DNA of 64,000 nucleotides, taken from positions 1,321,869-1,385,868 of the forward strand of contig JANVCC010000219.1 of assembly GCA_025345505.1 (NCBI GenBank), written 5' to 3'. Source of the DNA: Todiramphus chloris collaris. Its lineage: Eukaryota > Chordata > Aves > Coraciiformes > Alcedinidae. Each line of letters starts with the position of its first letter. The stretch's first letter is position 1. The position numbers and the translations under genes were made by a program. The notes beneath the pieces are model-generated. The model saw only the letters and a list, made by a program, of their open reading frames with translations. It was not told the DNA's origin and did no database searches. Below are positions 13,201 through 25,200 of this stretch, one piece after another.

Positions 13201-16200
13201 CACCAGCTCTACCTGGCGGAAAAATATGTCTGGAAGTGGAAGCAGTTCATGAGTCGCCGTGGGAAGAGAACTTGTCCTCTGGATCTCAAACTGGGACACA
13301 ACAACTGGCTGCGACAGGTACCCGTGGGTGAAAACTCCAGTGGTGCTTTGCCACATCTTATGTGCTTTGCAGATGGTATGAGCAGTGACATCTGAGGCTG
13401 TCCCTGGCTGTATCTAATGCCAGCTCAGGAATTGCCTTCAAAATACTACATCTGTTTAAAGTCGTCTTAGCTGCATTTTGACCAGTGAATTTTCATAGAT
13501 CCCAGGCAAAAGTTTTTCTTCTTATACATTTGGATTAGTGTGTCACCTACACAGTGCCTTGTTCAAACCTTTTGGGGGCGAGCAAAGCAGGCATTCACAC
13601 AGAACCCCATCTTTGGAAGAACAAGAGAAAGCTGCCAGCAGGTCACCGAGCTGTCCTGCTGTATGTTACACCCTCCTATCAAATGTCCCTGGGGTACCTC
13701 TTTTACACCATCTTTTGATGCTCTTGCCTCAGGTGCTGTTCACTCCTGCCACCCAAGCTGCCAGGCAGGCTGCCTGTACGATCGTGGAAGCTCTGGCCAC
13801 CATCCCCAGCCGCAAGCAGCAGGTCCTCGATCTCCTGACGAGGTATTTCCCTACTGCTGCTCTTGGCAGCTCCAGGATTATTTTTCTTTAATTCCCATGA
13901 GAATCAATCCCTTCTTCCAGCTTTTCTCACCCTGCTCTCTTGTATACCTCTGGTGTTCTGGAGCTGGATTCTAAAACTTAATTGACTGGGATGGTACAGA
14001 TTTAGGGAAACCTTTTTTTACTGCTTGACAATAAGCTGCTGCAGTTCTGTACTTTTCCCAGAGGTAAGCAGGTGGTGTTTGGTTCTGTGGACAACGTTTC
14101 CCCTGCCTCTTTGCAAAATAATGGGGTGAACTCTCTTCCAGCATCTGTGACATAACTTACCCTGACTGACTCTGGTAGGAGAGTTGGGGAGCTCGTTTTT
14201 GGGACAATACATCACTTCAGCCAGAATAATGCATAATAGTTATGCAGTTAGCTAGGAGGACGACAGGGAGGAGGACAGGTTTCTGGAGGCTTTTCCTTTC
14301 TTTCTGTGGTGTCCTAAGGCTGTGAATAGCTCTAGTTACTGTGGAGTGGTTGTCAGCTTGTGTTTTTCTTCATCAGCTACCTGGATGAGCTCAGCATTGC
14401 TGGGGAGTGTGCTGCTGAGTACCTGGCACTGTATCAGAAACTCATCAAACCAGCCCACTGGAAGGTCTACCTGGCAGCCCGGGGTGTTCTGCCCTATATT
14501 GGCAGCCTCATCACTAAGGTATGGACTTGGATGGAGGAATTAGAGAGCAACAGAAAGCTTGTCCCTGACCTGTCAAAGCCTTTTTGCTTTGAAATTTTCA
14601 TCTCCTTATTCCATGCCCTGTTGCTGACCCTTGCCAGGCTTGTACCAGCCATAGTGAGGCCAGCAGGACCAGGACAGGGATCATCCCCCTGGACTGGGCA
14701 CTGGGGAGGCTGCCCCTTGAATCCTGGGGTCAGGTTTGGGCCCCTCACTCCCAGCAGGACAGTGAGGGGCTGGAGTGTGGCCAGAGAAGGGCAACGGAGC
14801 TGGGGAAGGGACTGGAGCACAAGGGTGGTGAGGAGCAGCTGAGGGACCTGGGCTGGTTCAGCCTGGAGCAAAGGAGGCTGAGGGGAGACCTTCTGGCTCT
14901 GACAGCTCCTGACAGGAGGCTGGAGCCAGGGGGGTCGGGCTCTGCTCCCAAGGAACAAGAGACAGGACAAGAGGAACTGGCCTCAAGTTGCCCCAGGGGA
15001 GGTTTAGGTTGGAGCTGAGGAACAATTTCTTGCCCTTGAGGGTTGTCCAGGGCTGTCCCAGGCTGCCCAGGGCAGTGGTGGAGTCCCCGTGATCCTGGGA
15101 GGGGTTTCAGAGCCATGGAGCTGTGGTGCTGAGGGCCATGGGTCAGTGGTGCCCTGGCAGTGCTGAATTAAGGGTTGGACTTGATGATCTTAAAGGTGTT
15201 TTCCAACCAGAACAATTCTGATTCTGTGAAATTCATAGTTCTGTGCTGTCACCTCTGCGCAGGAGGAGCTTCCCTGTGGGTTTAGTCCCAGCTGTAACAT
15301 TCCTCAGCACAAACTGGCTGCTGCACGTTAATTAACTGCTCTGGGGGCAGCTCTGCTCAGGAGTGTAAATATTGCTACGCTGACTTGGCACCAGGTCCAA
15401 GCTGGAAGCTGTTTTAGCTGCCAGGCTGGACTCCGAAAGCCCTTGATGACAGGGGAGGATTAGGTGTGCTACCATTCCTTGAGTGTCAACTACAGCCCGT
15501 TGGAGAAGCACCACGTCTAAGTTGCCATCTTCAGAGTGTTGAGTCTTAAGAGTTTACGGGTGATCCCTGGTGCACTCCAAAGAGGCAGGTGACACCCTCT
15601 GTGTTAATGGTGGCCTCGAGTCCACTGTGGAGGGCCACCAGAGCAAAGCAGTGGCCATAGGAAGGTATAGGGAGAAAACAAGGAGGATGTTTGGGGTTGG
15701 TTTTCTCTCCTCTCCCCCTGCTGCTGCGTGGCAGTTGTGGTTTCTGTGTCTCACCCTGTTTCTAGCTGTCTCCCTTTTGGAGCCCATGTTAGACACGTGC
15801 CAGCTTCGTTATTGGCATTGCAGGTTCTTCTCCTAATAAGCTTGTTAATTATTTCCAGGAAATAGCTCGTTTACTTGCCTTGGAGGAAGCAACACTCAGC
15901 ACTGATTTGCAGCAGGGATATGCCTTGAAGAGTCTCACAGGTATTTGGTGGCATCAGCACAAGTCCTGTAGTAGGGTTAGAGGTGGGACGATGGTGGCTC
16001 TGTGACAGCAGAACTGCAGACAGGTGTGATTCTGTGCCTTGCAATTGTCAGCGTTGGGGTTTTGCCATCGACCCCTAAATGGATCTTTCCCCACTCTTTG
16101 TGGTCAGTTGTGTTTTAGCCACTTCACCTGTGGTAACCTATCAGGAGCAAACTTTGTCATCTCACTTCCCTTAATCACGTTTACTGCATGGTATAGTTCC

Positions 16201-19200
16201 TGGGACCACACAAGCACTGCTGATCGATTCCTACCTCAGTTCCTTGCTCTGTGGTAGCTTTTTCTTTTTTTGAATCTTCTGGGGTATTTATTTTTCAGAA
16301 CCCTGGTGGAAATGGCAGTGCACCCTTAGCTAGGTCATTCTTTTCAGTATCTCTTCCGTGTTCTTCAGAAATTCATAAAGCCTGGCTGCTTGGTATTGAT
16401 AGGAGTGACCAATTTGGTGGTGTAACTGAGCAGTCACACACCCCACTTGCTGTCACAGCATCAGACCTACCATAAATATTAAGAGGAGGAACAGTCATCT
16501 GCTTTTGAAAAACCTTGTGGCAGAACAATGTCCACAAGTGCAGAATTTTGTATCAAGCTCCTTACACCCTTTCCTCATGCCCTCGCTTTGGTCCTGCCTG
16601 GTGTAAATCACAAGGCAGCTCTCTCAGACCAAGGTTTTTTGCCTCCAACCACTTGGTTCATAAAAGTGAGCTTCAGACCACAGCCTGTCAACAGGAGTGG
16701 TAACGAGCCACTTTTCTGCACTGCTTTTATGAAACTCTGCCCTGTTTGCTGGCCACAGGAAATTTAGAGCTAATAAATCAAACTCTCTCTCCTGCATCCT
16801 GAATATCTCCTTGCTTTCTAGGTCTCCTCTCTTCCTTCGTGGAGGTGGAGTCCATCAAACGGCACTTCAAAAGCCGCCTGGTGGGCACGGTGCTGAATGG
16901 TTACCTCTGCCTGAGGAAGCTGGTGGTGCAGAGAACGAAGCTGATCGATGAAACCCAGGACATGCTGCTGGAGATGCTGGAGGATATGACAACAGGTAAA
17001 ACCACCTCAGGTCCTGAAATCCAGAGTCTGGGTCCACCAAGGTGACAAAGCAGATAGCTACAGCCCCGCAAAGAACTTCTTTTGCGTCCAGTTCTGGGCT
17101 CCCCAGCTCAAGAGGGACAGGGATCTACTTGAGAGAGCCCAGCGTAGGCTGCAAGGATGATGAAGGGGCTGTAACACCCACCTTATGAGGAAAGGCTGAG
17201 AGACCTGGGGCTTTTTAGTCTGGAAAGAGGAAGACTTGGAGGGGATCTGATGACCGTCTATAAATACATGAGGGCTGGGTGTCAAGAAGGCAGGGACAAC
17301 CTCTTTCACTCATGCCCTGTGATAGATGAGGGATAATGGATTCAAGCTTGAGCACGGGAAGTTGCCCCTCAACTTCAGGAAGAACTTCTGTACTTTGAGG
17401 GTCACAGAGCACTGGAGCAGACTCCCCAGAGAGGTTGTGGAGTCTCCTTCTCTGGAGACTTTCAAGACCTGCCTGGATGCATTTCTGAGTGAGCTGCTCT
17501 AGTTTTGGTCCTGCCCTGGCATGGGGGTTGGACTCGATGATCCTCAGCAGTCCCTTCCAACCCCAAACATCCTGTGAGGGATTTTTATTTTCTTTTTTAA
17601 TGTCTTGGACCTTCCAACATTTCCTTTTGGCACAGAAAAGGTAAATGACATTCCTGGAGTCATCTCCTATTTTCCAGGCATTTAAACCTCTTCCTTTTTA
17701 TGGGATTGCTTTACTACAGCCCAAGCATGCAAAGGGTTTTCCTGGTAACCATACCAATAAATAGCCTTTCATCTTTTAAGCAGTGGGTATGCAAAAGAAG
17801 AGGGTACCCCAGTATGGTGCTTATTGCAGACGGGTTTATTGTGTATGCAGAGTTCAAATGGAACCTGTAAAACCAACTCCTGCGTCGTTTCTAATGCCTC
17901 CTTTTCTTGGCAGGCACAGAATCTGAAACCAAAGCATTTATGGCTGTGTGTATAGAGACTGCAAAACGTTACAGCCTGGATGACTACAGGACTCCAGTCT
18001 TCATCTTTGAGAGGCTCTGCAGTATTATCTATCCTGTAAGTCTGGAGGTGGTAGCATCCTTGGTCAAGATAGACTCCTTAAATAGACACAGTTGCTTGTG
18101 TTTTGGCATAAAAATCCTCACTAGAGTCTATGGTAATGATTTAAAATTAGAGTCCTGCACCTGGGAAGGAACAAGAGTGTGTCCAGCAGATCGAGGGAGG
18201 TTCTCCTCCCCCTCTACTCTGCCCTAGTGAGACTTCATCTGGAGTTCAATCTGGAGTTTCATCCAATTCTGGGCTCCCCAGTTCAAGAGGGACAGGGGTC
18301 TACTTGGGAGAGTCCAGTGGAGGCTGCAAGGATGATGAAGGGGCTGGAATGCCTTCTTATGAGGAAAGGCTGAGAAACTTGGGGCTTTTTAGTCTGGAGA
18401 GGAAAAGACTGAGAGGGGATCTGATCAATGTCTATAAATCCATGAGGACTGGGTGTCAAGAAGGCAGGGACAATCTCTTTTCACTTGTGCCTTGTAATAG
18501 GATGAGGGGCAATGGATTCAAGCTTGAGCACAGGAAATTGCCCCTCAATGTGAGGAAGAACTTCTTTCCTGTGAGGATCACAGAGCACTGGAGCAGACTC
18601 CCCAGAGAGGTTGTGGAGTCTCCTTCTCTGGAGACTTTCAAGACCTGCCTGGATGCATTTGAGTGAGCTGCTCTAGTTTTGGTCCTGCCCTGGCAGGGGG
18701 GTTGGACTCAGTGATCTTCGGAGGTCCCTTCCAACCCCTGATGTTCTCTGATTCTGTGAAAATTAGCCAGTGCAGTAGTATGCTATCCAATTTGGGGGTT
18801 TTAGTATCCAGGTTCCCTGCTGTGGCACGCTCTGTGCACAAAAGCAGAACCACTAGTATCGTTCCACGGTGAGGAATTTGCTTATGGAACGATACTGGAC
18901 ATCCTGTGAACACCACGTGTGTGGCAGCACTCCTCAGGATGCACCAGTGACCAAAGGACTGTAGGTTTAGGGACGTCCTGTTGCTCGCTACCATAAAAGT
19001 GGAGGAATGAGAGCGTGGTTAGGAGAAGAGTTACTCACTCTGCCTCTGCTGCTGTTGTTTAGGAGGAGAATGAAGTGACTGAGTTCTTTGTAACTCTGGA
19101 GAAAGATCCCCAGCAGGAAGACTTCTTACAGGGCAGAATGCCAGGAAATCCCTACAGCAGTAATGAGCCTGGCATCGGGCCACTCATGAGGGACATCAAG

Positions 19201-22200
19201 AACAAAATCTGTCAGGACTGTGACTTGGTGGCTCTGCTGGAGGATGACAGCGGAATGGAGGTGAGAATGCACACGTGTGGGTTTGGTGCAAGGATCTGTG
19301 GGGACACCGTTTCCAGGCAGCTGGTGATTGCCAGAACAGCGATGCAATGGGAGCTGCTTCTTGACCTTTCATTTTCTCCCTTTCAGCTTCTGGTGAACAA
19401 TAAGATCATCAGTTTGGATCTGCCTGTGGCTGAGGTCTACAAGAAGGTGTGGTGTCCCACTAATGAGGTTTGTGTTCTCTTCATATACCTTCACAGCACA
19501 AAGCAGTTTGAGTTTGAGAGCAACAAAAAAAATATAAAAAAATCACACAAATCAGGATTTCTTTTCTGGCTCAGCACCTTTTTGTGCTCCCTTGGGACAG
19601 CTCATTGCTCAGTTCGCTGAGGGAAGTGATTTCAAAGCACATGATGCTGAGCGGGTGAGCCTATTGAACTTACCTGTGTAGTTATCAGGTACATGAACTG
19701 CCTCCTTGAGTACCAGACTCTTGCATTGCTTTGGGGAGGTACCTGAACTTTGTCACCCCTTTCAAAGCGCGTTTCACACTCGGGCTGCACGCGATGGTTT
19801 AACGTGTGTGTACAGAGAGGGACACCACATCACCCTGGCAATCTGCGCTTCGGAGACGAGCCCAGGTTATTTATCCAGAGAGAGCATCCAACGTTTTTCC
19901 ACGTTACTTTACACTTCTGCTCTTGTGCTTCTCACGTAGGGATCTCAAGAAGTTGACAGGTTTCATCCTGGTTTGCTCTGAGTAGTTTGTGTTGCCTGGT
20001 TTTCAGAGGAAGAAATGGATCCAACAGTCTTCAGGAACTAGTCCACCATGTCATAGTCAGCTTGAGCTGGAACAAGCTCTTACCTTCCTTTTCTTGTAGC
20101 CACTAGAATAAACTCCCATTGAGAAGAAATCCACTGGGCTGAATCTTGCCCATGACAAGCTATGTTCTTTAAGGCACTGCAAGTAACACTTGAGGTCAGA
20201 AAAGGCGACTCATTTGCCCAGCATTTCTTGTTCAGTCCTCATTTAGTCTTGAGTTGCAGTCACCTTTGACTGAAACCTCAGTTTCCTAAAACCATTTGTT
20301 TGCTATCTCTGTGGGGAAGAATTTGATGGAAACGCCTGGTTCTGGTGAAGTACAATACGGGGAATAGCTCTCATCAAGCTACACTGAAGTAAAAAAGCCT
20401 TCTGTGCTGCAAAATTAAACCCAAAGCTCGCTGACAGTGACAGTTTTTTAGTACATTGCCAACGTGGATAGGAAAATGAGGTGCTGGCTTTAATCTGGGA
20501 GTTGTGATTTGAGCTCTGATGAGGTTCCTGAGGGTCCCGGTGACTGGTGCCACCCCAGCCCGGCGCCCACCGTGCCCGGGAGCTGCCCAGGACGTGGTGC
20601 TGGTGCTGAAAGGCAGAGTTTGCTCGGCGTTCCCCGGGGCTGAACAAGCTTTCATCTCTCTCCCTTTGTGTGCACCTCCGGCAAAGCGCTTCTGGAGCCG
20701 CGGCTCACGTTCCCTAGGAAATAGACAGGCGCACAAGAACGCAACCTCAGGCCCCTTTTTGTTTCCCTTGTCTCTCGCTGGCTTTTTTTTGTTCATCTGC
20801 CATTTTACCAGGGCCCCTGTGGTGTTAATTGCTGGTCTCTAGCGTGGCCTTTGAGCAGATCTTCCCCCCGGGGCTTTCCCTGTGCTTATGTATTTGCCGT
20901 GACATTAAGCGCTGCTTATTCCACATTAGGCTTAGCGCGCTCTCTGACAGGTTTTCTCTCGCAAGGTCTCCTGCTCCCAAATCTGGGATTTTTCTTTTCT
21001 GCTTCTTTTTTTTTATTATTATTCAGACCTATGGATTAAAATGGAAAGTTTAGTGATGCGCTGTCAGTTTTTCCAGCTGGAAATGCATCTGGAAAATTAG
21101 CCCTTTCCCAGGGTAAAAGCACAGCTTGTGCTTCGGTGGGTTTGGCCCTATCATTTTAGTAACAGTCTTACTGAAAGTTCATTAAATTCCCTTTTACTCC
21201 TCCTTTTCCATTTTCCATCACTGCAGATCTTATCTAGGTGAAAGCACTCATCCAATTAGCCTCTTCTGCTTCTTTTCCTGGGCTGAGCCTGATCCTTGCT
21301 TTCCCAGGTAGGCTGTGTAGTGCCCTTGGGGGGAAAGGTCACCATGGAAAGCAGGCGTTTCTCTATAGACAGCCACGTTTCCCTGGGCTGGATCTTTCAC
21401 TGGTGCTCAAGGAAACCTGCAGGAGATGTAAGGAGAAAGAGGCTGTTTATCACCAGCCCTGTCCATCTAATTGGTAATAAAAAGATGGCCGGATCAACAG
21501 ATGAGTTATTGGTGTTGTTGCAGGTGGTGACTTTACTGTTGGTTTCAGTTCATCTCAGTGAGGGGAGAATGAGGGTCTGAAAGGGGTTGCCATCTGCAGC
21601 CAAAACAGCCCGGAGGAGAACTGAGGCTGGAGTGCCTGTTACAGTAACAAGAACTGAACTCCTCTCCCAGTGTCCAGAGAGGTGCAGTTCCTGTAATGCT
21701 CTCCTCTCTCGCAGGGGGAGCCGATGAGGATCATTTACCGCATGCGAGGCTTGCTAGGGGATGCAACTGAGGAATTCATCGAGTCCCTCGACTCCACCAC
21801 CGGTAACGTGTTTGTCTCCCGAAAACTGGGATTAGATTTGAAATCTGAGGGTGACACTATCATCCTTACAGCACTGAGCTTAAAGTTGATTGACGTCGCT
21901 TTGGCTACGTTTACCTGCTTCACCTAAAGTGGAGGAGGATTTTAACAGCCCTCTAAGTCTCTACTTTAAATGCGAACGCTTGCCTGAGACAGGGACCATG
22001 CTGCTTGGTCCATCTTGCTCAATTCTTTTCTAATGTGATACAGTCGAAGCGACCTGAACTGCTGGTGACTCTGTCCTGCTGCACTCTCCATTTCTGCTTC
22101 CCTGTTCTGTCACCTGCGGGCTGCACGTATTCTGGGCTATGTCGTAGCTGCTTCCTCTCTTCACAACCTGTGTCTGTCCTGTAGATGAAGAGGAGGATGA

Positions 22201-25200
22201 GGAAGAAGTTTACAAGATGGCAGGGGTCATGGCCCAGTGTGGAGGCTTGGAGTGCATGCTCAACAGACTGACTGGCATCAAGGACTTCAAACAAGGCCGG
22301 CATCTCTTAACCGTGAGTTGCAGCTTCTGTTCTTTGGGGTCAGGAGTTGTCATAGAATCGTAGAAGGGTGGGGGTTGGAAGGGACCTCTGGAGAGCATCA
22401 AGTCCAACCCCCTGCCAGAGCAGGGTCACCCAGGGCAGCCCACACAGGAACAGATCCAGAAGGGTTTGGAATCTCTCCAGAGAAGGAGACTCCACAACCT
22501 CTCTGGGCAGCCTGGGCCAGGCTCTGTCACCCTCACAACAAAAAAATTCCTCCTCATGTTGAGGTGGAACCTTCTACACTCAAGTTTATCCCCATTGTTC
22601 CTTGTCCTATTGCTGGGCACCATGGTAAAGAGCCTGGCCCCTTCCACTTGACACCCACCCCTCAGATATTTATAGACATGAATAAGGTCCCCTCTCAGTC
22701 TCCTCTCAAGGCAAAACAGCCCCAGTTCCCTCAGTCTTTCTTCACAGGGGAGATGCTCAAGTCCCTTAATCATCCTCGTAGCCTCCGTTGGACTCTCTCC
22801 AGTAGATCCCTGTCTCTCTTGAACTGGGGAGCCCACAACTGGACACAGTATGCCAGGTGTGGTCTAACTAGGGCAGAGTTATGTTCTGGAAGATGCCACA
22901 GATGTTAGTGAAGTTCAGTTATCTGCCTTGTGGTGCAGTTTAAGGGTTGGAGCAGAGGCTTCAATTCACTGATTCCTGAAATCCTGAGAAATTCCTTCTT
23001 TCCCACTCCCGTCCCTCTTGTTTAACAATTCTTTACAAAGACTTGGAAGTGTGCAGAAGCTGAAGAGTGGGTAAGAGACTAAATCCTGTCTTGCTGGAGT
23101 GATTATTTTCTGCCTTGGCCTTACTTGAAAATCAGAACTGTCCTCAGGTTAATATTGGTCTAAAAATCTGGCTTGTACTTTACCCAGAAGAGTGGGAACA
23201 AGCTACGGTAGCAAAACCCTCCTGTGCATTTTGAAGGCACTGTAAAGAACACATTCTCTGTATTTTGTAGGTGCTGCTAAAACTGTTCAGCTACTGTGTG
23301 AAGGTGAAAATAAATCGGCAGCAGTTGGTCAAGCCGGAGATGAACACTCTGAACGTCATGCTGGGAACTCTTAACTTGGTAAGGACAACCTGGCCTTGCC
23401 ATAAAGGGTTTTCCAGGGACTCCAGTGATTTTAAACGACCTCCGACTGTCTTGCTGCCTTCTGAGACAGGAAGATCTCTGCAAGAGATCAGAAATATTGC
23501 TGGACTGGCACTGCAGATTATCTGTTAGTGTGTGGGGGGGTGTCAGTTAAACCAGTTACTACTGGTGTTACAGTTACTAACTGCTGTCCTCTGCAGGCTC
23601 TGGTGGCCGAGCAGGAAAGTAAGGACAGCGGAGGAGCGGCCGTGGCAGAACAAGTGCTCAGCATAATGGAGATCATTCTGGATGAATCCAACGCCGAACC
23701 TCTCAGCGAGGACAAGGTGAGTGCCTGGGGTTCGCTGCACGAATGGAAACGGTGACTGGGATTCAAGGCTTGCAAAGACCTTGTTACGGTGATGCTGAGA
23801 TTCAGGAGCTGTAGAGAGGTGCTGAAGGGGAGTCTAACCCTTGTTACGCTTGCTGGCAAGTCGTAGCAGGCCGCGGGGGTGGGGTAGGAGGAGTGCCTGG
23901 AACCAAAAGCACTGCGAGGCTTCTTTGGGATGGTTCTTGCAGAGTGGGGTGGGGGTTATTAGGCACCCCTTGGATCCCTTCCTTGCTGCTTTGGGCCACA
24001 GGCCAGGGAGAGACAAGAAAAGACACAGTTCTGCCTTGTTTGGGTTTTTTTGTACATGTTGAAAACATGATTGATTTTCCAGATAATTGAGGATGAAAAC
24101 AATATCTCGACTACACTGAGAACAAGAATAGTTTCTCAGTTGTCTTTTGAAACTGTTGGTGTATAGGCATCTGATGTTCTTTGGGCTGGAATTATTAGAC
24201 CTTTTTGACTAGACAATCATTTCACAGTAAGTGGCAGAAGTCAGTTGTCAGCTAGAGGAGTTGTTACAGCCATTCTGGGAGACGTTTGGGTACGAGGCTG
24301 GGTTTTGTTCTTCATCGGGCAATCTTAGGGGCCAGGCTGCAGGAGTCTACCAGCTACTAGAGCAGGGTTTTCTTGATCGTTGTAGATTTATTCCTGAACA
24401 TAAGTCATGCTCTTCTTCCCCTGCAGGGTAACCTCCTCCTGACTGGTGACAAAGATCAGCTGGTCATGTTGCTCGATCAGATTAACAGCACTTTTGTCCG
24501 TTCCAACCTCAGCGTCTTGCAAGGCCTGTTACGAATCATCCCTTACCTGTCCTTTGGGGAGGTGGAGAAAATGCAGATCCTGGTCGATCGATTCAAGCCC
24601 TACTGTAACTTTGATAAGTATGTTGTCCTATTTCCCCAAAAAGCACGTGCCCTCAGTTGTACTGACAAGCCTATACCTCTTTTTGCCTCCTCGGTGCTTG
24701 CTTCAATGTCATGCAAAGCCTCAGATTCCTGATGCATAAGCTTAATTTCCTATTTCACTTCTAAGCCACTTTGAAAAGAAATATGTGAGCTTGTAGCTGG
24801 AGAAACAGGGCTTTAGAGTTTATTCTGAGGTGACAAGGGTCTGAGTAGCTTTTCTGAGTCTCTGAGCTGCAGTAGCTACGTGTGTTCAGCGACAATCTGA
24901 GAATTACAGAGAGCCTCCAGTTTACCATTTCTTCTCTTTGTTCAGGTATGATGAGGAGCACAGTGGAGATGACAAAGTTTTCCTAGACTGCTTCTGTAAA
25001 ATAGCAGCGGGAATAAAGAACAACAGCAACGGCCACCAACTGAAAGATCTCATCCTTCAGAAGGGAATTACGCAGAACGCCCTTGACTACATGAAAAAAC
25101 ACATTCCCAGTGCAAAGAAGTAAGAATCACTACTTAATATATGTGACAATCCTGAACATCCTTCTCTCACTTCATCACCACAACCTTCAAAAGCATTTAG

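Larger units (their letters stand above)
18036..19062 (+). other. UBR4: UBR4 intron w23-w24
   Basis: 1,027 bp with CR1 copy 7 (18152-18759) and a short perfect inverted repeat (18855-18896). Confidence 0.72.

Noticed and set aside
14655-15229. Possible LTR element because of a different sequence from the other repeats
   Set aside because: It has the CR1 body order and an ATTCTGATTCTGTGA tail, no terminal repeats and no primer-binding site, so it is a CR1 subfamily. Copy 13 is its relative.
18855-18896. Short inverted repeat as a microRNA gene
   Set aside because: A 12-bp stem is well below the roughly 30 bp of a microRNA precursor, so it is listed only as a repeat.
22237-22908. 223-codon frame on the + strand
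   Set aside because: It joins part of UBR4 exon w27 in another frame with antisense CR1 copy 8, so it is a shadow.
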